NCBI GenBank assembly: GCA_963169325.1
Contig: CAUJEY010000190.1
Span: 1-64,000, forward strand
From: Bacteroidota bacterium
Lineage (GTDB): Bacteria > Bacteroidota > Bacteroidia > Chitinophagales > Saprospiraceae
Length of the DNA: 64,000 nucleotides
Direction of reading: 5' to 3'
Shown: piece by piece, positions 26,247 to 34,435 of the stretch
Numbering within the stretch: position 1 is the stretch's first letter
Layout: every line of letters begins with the position of its first letter
Position numbers and translations under genes: made by a program
The notes under the pieces: model-generated
What the model saw: only the letters and a program-made list of their open reading frames with translations
The model's database searches: none
Told to the model about the DNA's origin: nothing

Positions 26247-28289
26247 TCACTCCACCAGCACTTCATCCACAAAAATCCAGCATTTCTGCCCCCCCGCCGG
26301 ATGCCAGGCCGGATTCTTCAGCAGGCTTTTCACAAAAACCCGCACATAACGCGCCTCAACCGGTTTCGGAAAATCGCAGGATAGCAGGTGCGCTTTCGAT
26401 TCGCCCATAGCCGCATTCGCCGGAAACTGACGGCTCCCCTGCGGCCGGAAGGTTTTGCCGTCCATCGACGTTTGCACCTGTATAGCCGCCGGGGCGAATA
26501 TCCAGGCTACATTGTTTTCCAGACAGTGTACGAATACGCGGTTCAGGGTTTCCGTCTTGCCCAGGTCCAGGGTAGCCGTCAGGTGTTCGCCTTCGTAGCC
26601 TAACCAGGTGTCAGCGCCCTGATCACCGGCGATTTCGCCGTCGATCAGCGAGGACGCGCCTTTGGCCGGATATTTTGGCGACGGCAGTCCTGCTATTTGT
26701 GCTTCTTTTGGCGTGTACCGTTTTTTGACAAACAACATATCGACAACTGGGGAATTCAGCCAGCCTTCCTTGGCGGCAAACGTGCGGAGATGCGCCGTTT
26801 GGCTCAGCACCAGCGGCTCATGGTACCGGTCGGATTGCGCAGTGGGCGATGCGGCCTCATCGAGGGTATAATACAACGAAACGCCTTTGAACGCAGGAAA
26901 ATCGAGGGTCACGTGGACGGTGTCGTCGAAAAAAGTACGGCCGTACAGCAGTTTGGGCGCGCGCAAGGCCAGCCGGGTCGTGTCGGCCACCACCGCGCCG
27001 GTTTCGATGCGAAGTTCGGGGCGTTGTTGTTGTAATGTTGAAATGGCGCCGGGCAAAACGGCCGTTTGCCACAGATACAGGCGTTTCAGATGCGTCAGTT
27101 GGGCCAACGGCTCCAGCACGGCGTCGCTCACGGCCGTACCGGTGAGGTTCAGCGATTCGAGGTATTGCATGCCCTGCAACGGTTTCGCAACGCCATCGGT
27201 GATGGCCGTATGAGCAAGATTGAGCCGGATCAGGTGTTCAAAACCCGCCAAAACGGCGTCGCCGGCGTCCGTATGGGCCAGGTCGAGGTCTACGGTTTGA
27301 GCGGCCACCCCGCGCAGGGCGTCCCAGTGCGCCGGGGCAGGGTGTTGCAAGCCGGCAAAAGAAACCGCCAGCCAGGGCGCCGCCGCGTCGAGTTTGCTGA
27401 CGCTGACGAACAAGGTCTTCAGGCGCTGCAAATCGGCCGCCGACGCTTCGCCGATCGATTTTCGGAACACGGGATTTTGTTGTTGGCCGGCCTGCGCTTT
27501 TTGCAAGGCAGCCAGCAAGTCCTCCGGCAAAGGCGACTCCTTTACCTTTTTTTCAAAACCGGCCCCCTCCCCTATCCACCATTCGAGCAGGCGCGTTTCC
27601 AGGTCCGTGAGTTGGGGTTTTCCTGCGGGCGGCATGTGGTCGTCGTGGTGCAGGGGCAAGCGGACACGTTGCAGCAGCGGACTTTCGGCCGGTTGTTGCA
27701 GGTCGATCACGGCGCCGTTTTTACCGCCTTTTTGTATCCACTCCGGCGCGTCCAGGCGCAGGTCGCCTTTGTGTTTGGAAGCGTTGTGGCACGACGTGCA
27801 TTTTTTTTCCAGCACCGGCTGTATGTAGGCGGCAAACACCGGCATTTCCGGGTCGGCAGTCGGAAAAACGCCCGTTTCAGCAGTCGTTTCGTCGTTTTTT
27901 TGTTCAAATAAATAATTCGCGCCGTGGGTCAGGCTGCCGCCGAAATGGCCCGCCGCGATCAGCGCAGCCACCATAACGGCAAATACCGGGAAATACCAGC
28001 GCTGCGCTTTACCCAGCCAAACCAGCAGCGCCAGCGCCGCCGTGCCGAACCCCAGCCATTGGTGCCGCTGCAGTAACGTTTCCTCGTATCCGCCCTGTTG
28101 CGACAACAGCCAGCCCGTGGCTGCCGTGGCCACGGCGGATAAAACGCCGGCCGCAAGCGCCAGGTCGATAGCAGGTTTCAGGTCCTGCCGGCGGCGCCAG
28201 CGGGCATAACATTCCAGCCCGAAAGCCAGGAGCAGTATGCCAATGGGCAAGTGAACGAGTAGTGGGTGAAGGCGACCGATAAGTTCCAT
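26247..28289 (-). CDS. DUF2231-cytochrome c-LRR-chitobiase-like-discoidin-like multidomain protein
   Basis: The 680-aa product has, in order: a DUF2231-like membrane domain with about four segments (1-115, HPLLVHLPIGILLLAFGLE); a planctomycete-type cytochrome c (PSCyt1) with heme motif CTSCH near 164 and HMPPAGKP as likely distal ligand region; leucine-rich repeats (about 330-410, LIRLNLAHTAITDGVAKPL, LESLNLTGTAVSDAVLEPL); a chitobiase C-terminal-like domain (about 430-520, GVSLYYTLDEAA); and a discoidin-like domain to the end (ARYVRVFVKSLLKNP). It is likely anchored in the inner membrane with the rest in the periplasm. Its last two domains resemble the whole protein encoded upstream at 28517-29302. 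Confidence 0.85.
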   Translation of the reverse strand: MELIGRLHPLLVHLPIGILLLAFGLECYARWRRRQDLKPAIDLALAAGVLSAVATAATGWLLSQQGGYEETLLQRHQWLGFGTAALALLVWLGKAQRWYFPVFAVMVAALIAAGHFGGSLTHGANYLFEQKNDETTAETGVFPTADPEMPVFAAYIQPVLEKKCTSCHNASKHKGDLRLDAPEWIQKGGKNGAVIDLQQPAESPLLQRVRLPLHHDDHMPPAGKPQLTDLETRLLEWWIGEGAGFEKKVKESPLPEDLLAALQKAQAGQQQNPVFRKSIGEASAADLQRLKTLFVSVSKLDAAAPWLAVSFAGLQHPAPAHWDALRGVAAQTVDLDLAHTDAGDAVLAGFEHLIRLNLAHTAITDGVAKPLQGMQYLESLNLTGTAVSDAVLEPLAQLTHLKRLYLWQTAVLPGAISTLQQQRPELRIETGAVVADTTRLALRAPKLLYGRTFFDDTVHVTLDFPAFKGVSLYYTLDEAASPTAQSDRYHEPLVLSQTAHLRTFAAKEGWLNSPVVDMLFVKKRYTPKEAQIAGLPSPKYPAKGASSLIDGEIAGDQGADTWLGYEGEHLTATLDLGKTETLNRVFVHCLENNVAWIFAPAAIQVQTSMDGKTFRPQGSRQFPANAAMGESKAHLLSCDFPKPVEARYVRVFVKSLLKNPAWHPAGGQKCWIFVDEVLVE

Positions 28290-28309
28290 ACTTCTATAGA
28301 AACAATGGT

Positions 28310-28512
28310 CCGGGCAGTTTTTTAGGTTACAGGGATTTTACCCTACTCGGGTTGTCATGCTGTAAGCATCTGCTCAAAAGTGAAACTCGATTTTTCCTCA
28401 AAAAGGAGCAAAAGTGTTTCATCTAAAGGTAAAATAGTGATTTAATCTTGAGCAGATGCTTACAGCATGACACCCTGGGAGCGTAAAATTCCGGAAACTT
28501 AAAACTGCCCGG
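28310..28512. repeat. Long inverted repeat between two co-directional genes
   Basis: The 25-bp arms 28353-28377 and 28448-28472 are perfectly complementary. Outer arms CCGGGCAGTTTTT at 28310-28322 and AAAACTGCCCGG at 28501-28512 pair as well. The loop holds a second small hairpin-like segment. It may end transcription of the upstream gene or act in the mRNA between the genes. Confidence 0.8.
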
Positions 28513-28516
28513 ATTA

Positions 28517-29302
28517 TTATTGAAAGACAATTTCATCCAGAAACAGCCAGGCCGGTTTACCAGCGCCTGGATGGCCTTCGGGCAGGGGACCGTAAGGAAC
28601 CACCACAATCCGCAGGCGGTCTACTTTTACCCGCCGCAGCACCACCCGCTGATAATCGTCGTATTTAGCCGGCTGATCCTTCCAGGGCGTGCCGGTACGG
28701 GCATTCCAGCGGCCGATGGGCGTCCAGTCCTTATCGCCGCTCTTACCGTAAACCTCGATGCCAGCGGGCGAAAAAATCCAGGCCCCCGGATCGAAAAGGG
28801 AACTGACCAGGACTAATTTGTGCGCCACCACCTGTTTGAATTGTACCTCTACTACCGCGGTATCTCCTTTAAATCCAAGCCACCGGCCATCGCTCAAATC
28901 GCGACTGCCTTTTTGCAGGTCGAACAAGGAGGAACCGAGTTTGCCCGGGTAGGTAGTATCCGGCATGGTCAGTAAGTGAATACTGTCTGGCACGGCAGAA
29001 ACCTGAAATAATTGTTTTTCGACAAACCGGCTGGGCAAAAAATCGGGATGTTCCGATTTGGCCCGAACCACCGTTGAGGAATCTACCGTAAACGGCTTTT
29101 TATAAACCGGGGCATCTTTAGCGGGCAACTTACCGTCTGTCGTATAGAAAACAGTTGCGCCATCGAGGTCGAATTCCAATTGAACGTCGGCTTTTTGCCG
29201 GAAGAAAACACTGTCCACTACAATACGTGGCGCTGTCAATTGATACCGCTGGCTCCAAAGAAGCGCCGGCATACAAACTAAAAAAATAATTAATAGTCTC
29301 AT
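28517..29302 (-). CDS. Secreted chitobiase-like/discoidin-like protein
   Basis: This 261-aa protein has a signal peptide (MRLLIIFLVCMPALLWSQ). Residues about 25-95 fit the chitobiase/hexosaminidase C-terminal-like fold (VQLEFDLDGATVFYTTDGKL, then SSTVVRAKSEHPDFLPS). The rest is discoidin-like, ending GKPAWLFLDEIVF, very similar to GGQKCWIFVDEVLV at the end of the neighbouring 680-aa protein. It probably binds carbohydrate or another exported partner; no enzyme motif is seen. It is in the same orientation as the DUF1501/DUF1553 gene set. Confidence 0.78.
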   Translation of the reverse strand: MRLLIIFLVCMPALLWSQRYQLTAPRIVVDSVFFRQKADVQLEFDLDGATVFYTTDGKLPAKDAPVYKKPFTVDSSTVVRAKSEHPDFLPSRFVEKQLFQVSAVPDSIHLLTMPDTTYPGKLGSSLFDLQKGSRDLSDGRWLGFKGDTAVVEVQFKQVVAHKLVLVSSLFDPGAWIFSPAGIEVYGKSGDKDWTPIGRWNARTGTPWKDQPAKYDDYQRVVLRRVKVDRLRIVVVPYGPLPEGHPGAGKPAWLFLDEIVFQ

Positions 29303-29324
29303 TTTCTTTTTTTTAAAATGTCAT

Positions 29325-30329
29325 TCACACCCGCTCCAGCCGCACCGGATACACGCCGTTGCTGTTCCATTGCGCCACATAAATATTGCCATCCGGATCG
29401 ACCAGCACGTCATGCGGGTGTTTAAATACTTTTACGGTTTGATAAAGCGGTTTCAGGCTGCCATCCGGCAAATAACGCGGTGTGCCGGCACCCGGCGCCG
29501 ATACGACCCGGTTCTTTTTATCCAGAATACACACATAACCGCTTTGGCTATCCCACGGTAACTCGCTGATTAATACGGCAAAATATACGTTTTCGCCGTG
29601 CACGACGGGGCGGCAAATATAGGCGCCGGGCAGCGCAATCGTTTCGAGCCATGCTCCTTCCATGGAGAACCGTTTCAGGCTGTTTTCGGCCCGGGAGGTG
29701 ACCAACAACACCGGCTTTTGCGGGTCGCGGGTGTCGAGGGCCACACCATGCGCGTTTTTCAACAGCATCGGACCGCCGAAAACGTTTTTCACTTTCCCGT
29801 CATGGTCATAGTGTACGATATAGTCTTTGCCGTAGCCGTCCGCCACGAATACATCGCCGTTCGGGGCGATGGCCGTTTCGGTAGGTTTAAACTCGCTTTG
29901 ATGCTGGTATTTGCCGGAATCGGCAGGCCATTCGAAGGTGCGGACGACATCGCCGGCCAGATTTGTTTTAATCACCTGATGACGTTCATAGTCGGCGATA
30001 AAGAGCATTTCTGCGCCGTTTTCATTGTGATACGTCAGGCCGTGCGCTCCCGGATAATCGTGCCCCCAGGCATCCAGCACGGCGCCGTCTTTGCTGAAAA
30101 CCAGGATATTGTTCCGGGTGTCGTCGGTGGTCATAAATATCCGGCCGCTTTTGTCAAACACCATTTCATGGCAGTTTTTGACGGGGTGATTTGTTGCGTC
30201 GGCTTTGCACCAGCGGGCATTGATACGATAGCGGAAATTGCCGTGGCCGATAGTCGGGTCGGCTGTGAAGCCGGCCAGGGCGCCGAGGCTCGTTACGGCG
30301 GTGGTTTGTAGAAATGTGCGTCGTTTCAT
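29325..30329 (-). CDS. Tat-exported NHL-type beta-propeller protein
   Basis: The 334-aa product starts KRRTFLQTTAVTSLGALAGF, a twin-arginine-like signal. The rest is a six-bladed NHL propeller with recurring blades: HEMVFDKSGRIFMTTDDTRN, AIAPNGDVFVADGYGKDYIV, KHPHDVLVDPDGNIYVAQWN. Such proteins often bind substrates or are lyase/hydrolase-like propellers; I cannot name a reaction. It lies between DUF1501 and the chitobiase-like gene, on the same strand, and probably belongs to their unit. Confidence 0.85.
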   Translation of the reverse strand: MKRRTFLQTTAVTSLGALAGFTADPTIGHGNFRYRINARWCKADATNHPVKNCHEMVFDKSGRIFMTTDDTRNNILVFSKDGAVLDAWGHDYPGAHGLTYHNENGAEMLFIADYERHQVIKTNLAGDVVRTFEWPADSGKYQHQSEFKPTETAIAPNGDVFVADGYGKDYIVHYDHDGKVKNVFGGPMLLKNAHGVALDTRDPQKPVLLVTSRAENSLKRFSMEGAWLETIALPGAYICRPVVHGENVYFAVLISELPWDSQSGYVCILDKKNRVVSAPGAGTPRYLPDGSLKPLYQTVKVFKHPHDVLVDPDGNIYVAQWNSNGVYPVRLERV

Positions 30330-30340
30330 ATTATTATTAA

Positions 30341-30468
30341 AGTCAAAATGTAAAATTTAAAAGTCAAAATGTAAAAGTCAAAGTGAGTATGTAAAAACTG
30401 AAATCCAAACGCTTATGCCTTCCCTTTTACATTTTATATTTTATATTTTACATTTTGACTTTTACATT
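30341..30468. repeat. Inverted repeat of AAGTCAAAATGTAAA words
   Basis: Tandem words on the left (about 30341-30395) face the reverse words on the right (30424-30468). The exact 18-bp arms are 30359-30376 and 30446-30463. It fills the gap between the DUF1501 stop and the NHL gene, both minus strand. Confidence 0.8.
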
Positions 30469-31901
30469 TAAGAAAGTATATCAGGAATGACCTTCCCCGA
30501 CACATCGGTCAACCGGAATCGCCGGCCCTGATACGGGAACACGAAACGTTCGTGATCAATCCCGAACAAATGTAGCATAGTGGCCTGAAGGTCATGCACA
30601 TGTACGGGGTTTTCGGCGATGTTGTATCCGAATTCATCCGTTTCACCGTACACCATACCGGGTTTTATGCCGGCGCCCGCCATCCAGATCGTAAAACATC
30701 GCGGGTGGTGGTCGCGGCCATAGTCATCATTGATTCCACCCTGACCGTAGGTGGTGCGGCCGAATTCGCCGCCCCAGATCACCAGGGTTTCATCGAGCAG
30801 GCCGCGTTGTTTCAGGTCGAGGATCAGCGCTGCCGAAGCCTGGTCCACGTCTTTGGCCAGCCGGGAGGTCATGCCGAGCAGGTCGCTGTGTGCATCCCAA
30901 CCCATGTGATAAAGTTGCACAAAGCGCACGCCGCGTTCGCAGAGCCGGCGGGCCAGCAGGCAGTTGGCGGCATAAGTACCGGGAACCATGGCATCGGCGC
31001 CGTACAGGCGGAACGTGCTGTCGGGTTCGGCGCTGAGGTCGGTCAGTTCAGGTACCGAGGTCTGCATCCGGTACGCCATTTCATACTGACCGATACGGGA
31101 ATGGATTTCCGGGTCGCCAAAATCTTCGGCGGCCTGGTGGTTTAGCCGGGCGATGACATCGAGCATTTGCCGGCGGCTCAGGCTGTCCATCCCTTCTGGG
31201 TCGCGCAGGTACAACACCGGGTCTTTGCCGGCGCGAAATTGCACCCCCTGGTGCGTACTGGGCAAAAAAGCGCTGCCCCACACCCGGGACGCCAGGGGCT
31301 GAACATTCCCCTTCCCCCGCGACAGCAGCACGATAAAAGCCGGCAAATTGCTGTTTTCGCTGCCCAGGCCGTAACTCAGCCAGGAACCGATGGCAGGGCG
31401 CCCGGGCTGCTGGTGCCCGGTTTGGAAAAAGGTCACCGCCGGGTCGTGGTTGATGGCCTCGGTGTGCATGGATTTGATGATACACAACTCGTCGACCACC
31501 CGCGATGTATAAGGCAGCAGGTCGCTGATCCAGGCGCCGCTTTGGCCGTATTGTTTAAAATCGACCCGGGCGCCGATCAGCGGAAACGACTTCTGGCCGG
31601 CGGTCATGCCGGTCAGGCGTTGTCCCATACGCACACTGCCGGGCAATTCCTGGCCATGCATCTCGCGCATTTTGGGTTTCCAGTCAAATAGTTCAAACTG
31701 CGACGGCGCCCCGCTTTGAAACAGGTAGATGACCCGTTTGGCCTTCGGCGCAAAATGCGGGAGCGCGCCCTGAATAGCAGCCAACGCCTCGTCATTATTT
31801 TGGCAGCCATGGTTCAACAGCGAGCCCAGGGCCATGCTGCCGATGCCCACCGCAGCGCGGTGCAGGAAGGTGCGGCGATTTAAGTTTAATAAGTGCTCCA
31901 T
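30468..31901 (-). CDS. DUF1501 family protein (Tat-exported)
   Basis: The 477-aa product opens LNRRTFLHRAAVGIGSMALG, a Tat-type signal. It carries the DUF1501 (sulfatase-like fold) features: AKRVIYLFQSGAPSQFELFD, MHTEAINHDPAVTFFQTGHQ, RPAIGSWLSYGLGSENSNLP, VIWGGEFGRTTYGQGG and GRDHHPRCFTIWMAGAGIKP. The family is nearly always encoded beside DUF1549/DUF1553 proteins, as here (9-bp gap). Its substrate is not established. Confidence 0.92.
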   Translation of the reverse strand: MEHLLNLNRRTFLHRAAVGIGSMALGSLLNHGCQNNDEALAAIQGALPHFAPKAKRVIYLFQSGAPSQFELFDWKPKMREMHGQELPGSVRMGQRLTGMTAGQKSFPLIGARVDFKQYGQSGAWISDLLPYTSRVVDELCIIKSMHTEAINHDPAVTFFQTGHQQPGRPAIGSWLSYGLGSENSNLPAFIVLLSRGKGNVQPLASRVWGSAFLPSTHQGVQFRAGKDPVLYLRDPEGMDSLSRRQMLDVIARLNHQAAEDFGDPEIHSRIGQYEMAYRMQTSVPELTDLSAEPDSTFRLYGADAMVPGTYAANCLLARRLCERGVRFVQLYHMGWDAHSDLLGMTSRLAKDVDQASAALILDLKQRGLLDETLVIWGGEFGRTTYGQGGINDDYGRDHHPRCFTIWMAGAGIKPGMVYGETDEFGYNIAENPVHVHDLQATMLHLFGIDHERFVFPYQGRRFRLTDVSGKVIPDILS

Positions 31902-31910
31902 TTTAAATTG

Positions 31911-34352
31911 TCACAAAACTAAAGATTCATCAAGGTTATATACCACAGACACCGTAAGCATCAGTGCCGCCTGCTCCACAGGGTCCGACCCAACATCAAT
32001 CGGATACAGCCCCACCTGCAACAAACGCGCAGCCGCTTCCGGCTTCCCCCGGTACCGTTCCCGCTCCCCCTGATAATACGCCAACAACGCTTTTAACTCC
32101 TGCTTGCCCGCTTTCCGGGTCAAAATCCGCCGGAAGGCCGCTTCTATCCGCGCTTCCGGAGCAGTCAGCGCCGGATCGCTCAGCAGCCGGGCTGCCAACA
32201 CCCGGGAAGCCTCCAGTACCTGCCGGTCGTTGAGCATCACCAATGCCTGTAACGGCGTGTTCGAGCGCGTGCGACGCACCTCACAATTGTCGCGCGCGGG
32301 CGCGTCGAAGGTCAGGTGCGTGGGCGGCGGTATGGTGCGGCGCTGGTAGGTGTAGAGGCTGCGGCGGTACATCTTTTCCGGCAGCGTATCGGGGATGTAG
32401 GAGAACTCGCCGCGAAAAGCATTGGCCGTTTTGTCTGCGGCGATATCTTCCCAGATACCGGGCGGCTGCCAGGGCTTTACCGGAGGGCCGCCAATTTCCT
32501 GTACCAGCAAATTACTGGAAGCCAGCACATTATCGCGGATAAATTCATACGGCATCCGGACGCGCGGCCCGCGTGCCAGCCATTGATTCTCGGGGTCGAC
32601 GGCGAGTTGCCGGGCCTCCGCCACGGCAGATTGGCGGAAAGCCGCCGAAGTCACCATCAGGCGCAACAGGCGTTTCATGTCCCAGCCGCTTTCGCGAAAT
32701 TCAACAGCCAGCCAGTCGAGCAATTCGGGGTGGCTGGGCAGGGCGCCCTGCACGCCGAAATTATCGGCCGTAGCCACAATACCACGCCCGAACACTTCCT
32801 GCCACAAGCGATTGACCCATACCCGGGCCGTCAGCGGATTGCGCGGATCGAACAGCCATTGGGCCAATCCCAGCCGGTTTTGCGGCCACCGGGTGGTATC
32901 GAATGGCAGAACAGCCGCCGGTGTCGCAACGGCCACTTCTTCTGCCGGCTGGTCGTATAAGCCCCGGTTCAACCGGTAGGTTTTCCGCAGGCCGGCGCTG
33001 TCGTGCATGATCATCTGTCGCAAAGTGTCCTGCGGCGTTTTCAATTCGGACCGGGCGTTCAGAAAAGCCAGCGGCCCCTCCAGGTCGGCCGCGGTGATGA
33101 ACATGTATGGTTTCGGCGTTTCCAGGTTGGGCACGAAGCCGTTTTCGGGTACCTGGTTGAAAAACGCGAAGGCGCCGTAGTATTCCCGCATTTTCACGGG
33201 GTCGTATTTGTGGTCGTGGCAGCGCGCACATTCCAGGGTAAGGCCGAGAAAAGCTTTTCCGAAGGTATTGGTCCGGTCGGCCACGTATTCCACGCGGTAT
33301 TCCTCGTCGATGACGCCGCCTTCCTGGCTGATCTTATGGTTGCGGTTGAAGGCGCCGGCCAGCAGCATTTCTTTGGTGGCGCTGGGCTCCAGGTCGCCGG
33401 CGAGTTGCCAGCGCACAAATCGGTCGACGGGCATGTTTTCATTGAAGGCTTTGATCACCCAGTCGCGCCAGGGCCACATCAGGCGGGGCAGGTCGTCCTG
33501 GTAGCCATGTGTGTCGGAATACCGGGCCAGGTCGAGCCAGTTCATGGCCCAGCGTTCGCCATAAGCGGAGGAGGCCAGCAACGAATCCACGATGCGGTCG
33601 TAGGCATCCGGTTGCGGGTCGGCCAGAAAACGGTCGGTTTGCTCCGGTGTGGGGGGCAGACCCGTGAGCACAAAACTGACCCGGCGCAACAACCGGGCTT
33701 TATCGGCTTCCGGAGCGGGAGTCAGGTCGTGTTCCGTTATTTTTTCCAAAACAAATGCATCCACCGGGTTTTTATCCCAACCGGCACGGCTTGCGACGGG
33801 CACTGCCGGGCGTGTGGGCGGAATAAAGGCCCAGTGCTCTTTCCAGGGCGCACCCTGCTCGATCCAGCGCACCAGCAGTTTTTTTTCAAAATCGCTGAGC
33901 GTGAGGTGCGACTCCGGCAGGGGCATCATAGAGTCGGGGTTTGTGGAGTAAATGCGGCGAACCAACTCGCTTTGTTCGGGATGGCCGGGCACGATGGCGA
34001 ATCGGGGTTGCTGGTTCGAGGGTTTCTGGTTTGAAGGTTTCTGGTTTGAAGGTTTCTGGTTCGAGGGTTTCTGGTTCGAGGGTTCGAGTGGGGCAAAGGC
34101 GCCTTCTTTGGTATCCAGGCGGAGGCCGGCCTGTCGTTTTTTTTCATCGGGGCCGTGGCAGGTGAAGCAGCGATCGCTGAGGATGGGGCGGATATGCCAG
34201 TTAAAATCGACTTTTTCGGGTAATTTTTCTGCGCGACCATACGCTGCGCCGCGCCGGTTAGCGAGCCAAAAAACGGCGGCCGTTAAGATTAACGCCAGCC
34301 AAAACCATCGTTTGCGGAAAAGAGACATACGTAGAGCCGAATTTGCTGCCAA
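31911..34352 (-). CDS. PSCyt1-DUF1549-DUF1553 protein with SNQKP repeat insert
   Basis: The 813-aa product has an N-terminal membrane segment (about 15-31), a cytochrome c (PSCyt1) with heme site CFTCH at 62-66, DUF1549 (about 160-370: NPVDAFVLEKITEHDLTPAP, RYSDTHGYQDDLPRLMWPWR, FLGLTLECARCHDHKYDPVK, the last holding a second CxxCH-type site) and DUF1553 (about 500-760: ARVWVNRLWQEVFGRGIVAT, GWDMKRLLRLMVTSAAFRQS, RSNTPLQALVMLNDRQVLEA). Residues 91-116 are five PSNQK-type repeats in the cytochrome loop, encoded by a 15-bp tandem repeat. It is the first gene of the DUF1501 set and is divergent from the VCBS gene. Confidence 0.92.
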   Translation of the reverse strand: MAANSALRMSLFRKRWFWLALILTAAVFWLANRRGAAYGRAEKLPEKVDFNWHIRPILSDRCFTCHGPDEKKRQAGLRLDTKEGAFAPLEPSNQKPSNQKPSNQKPSNQKPSNQQPRFAIVPGHPEQSELVRRIYSTNPDSMMPLPESHLTLSDFEKKLLVRWIEQGAPWKEHWAFIPPTRPAVPVASRAGWDKNPVDAFVLEKITEHDLTPAPEADKARLLRRVSFVLTGLPPTPEQTDRFLADPQPDAYDRIVDSLLASSAYGERWAMNWLDLARYSDTHGYQDDLPRLMWPWRDWVIKAFNENMPVDRFVRWQLAGDLEPSATKEMLLAGAFNRNHKISQEGGVIDEEYRVEYVADRTNTFGKAFLGLTLECARCHDHKYDPVKMREYYGAFAFFNQVPENGFVPNLETPKPYMFITAADLEGPLAFLNARSELKTPQDTLRQMIMHDSAGLRKTYRLNRGLYDQPAEEVAVATPAAVLPFDTTRWPQNRLGLAQWLFDPRNPLTARVWVNRLWQEVFGRGIVATADNFGVQGALPSHPELLDWLAVEFRESGWDMKRLLRLMVTSAAFRQSAVAEARQLAVDPENQWLARGPRVRMPYEFIRDNVLASSNLLVQEIGGPPVKPWQPPGIWEDIAADKTANAFRGEFSYIPDTLPEKMYRRSLYTYQRRTIPPPTHLTFDAPARDNCEVRRTRSNTPLQALVMLNDRQVLEASRVLAARLLSDPALTAPEARIEAAFRRILTRKAGKQELKALLAYYQGERERYRGKPEAAARLLQVGLYPIDVGSDPVEQAALMLTVSVVYNLDESLVL
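34006..34088. repeat. In-frame 15-bp tandem repeat inside the DUF1549 gene
   Basis: Five units of GGTTTCTGGTTYGAR (plus-strand reading; first unit has one change) at 34006-34080 and a partial unit to 34088. Read on the minus strand they encode PSNQK five times without shifting the frame. The same words form the intergenic repeat at 50086-50220. Confidence 0.9.
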
Positions 34353-34435
34353 AATACGGCTGCCGCTGAAAAATTGAGATGAATATTATCGGACGGTTTT
34401 GCAAACGTACCTTCGTGCCGGTAATTATTCCTGTT

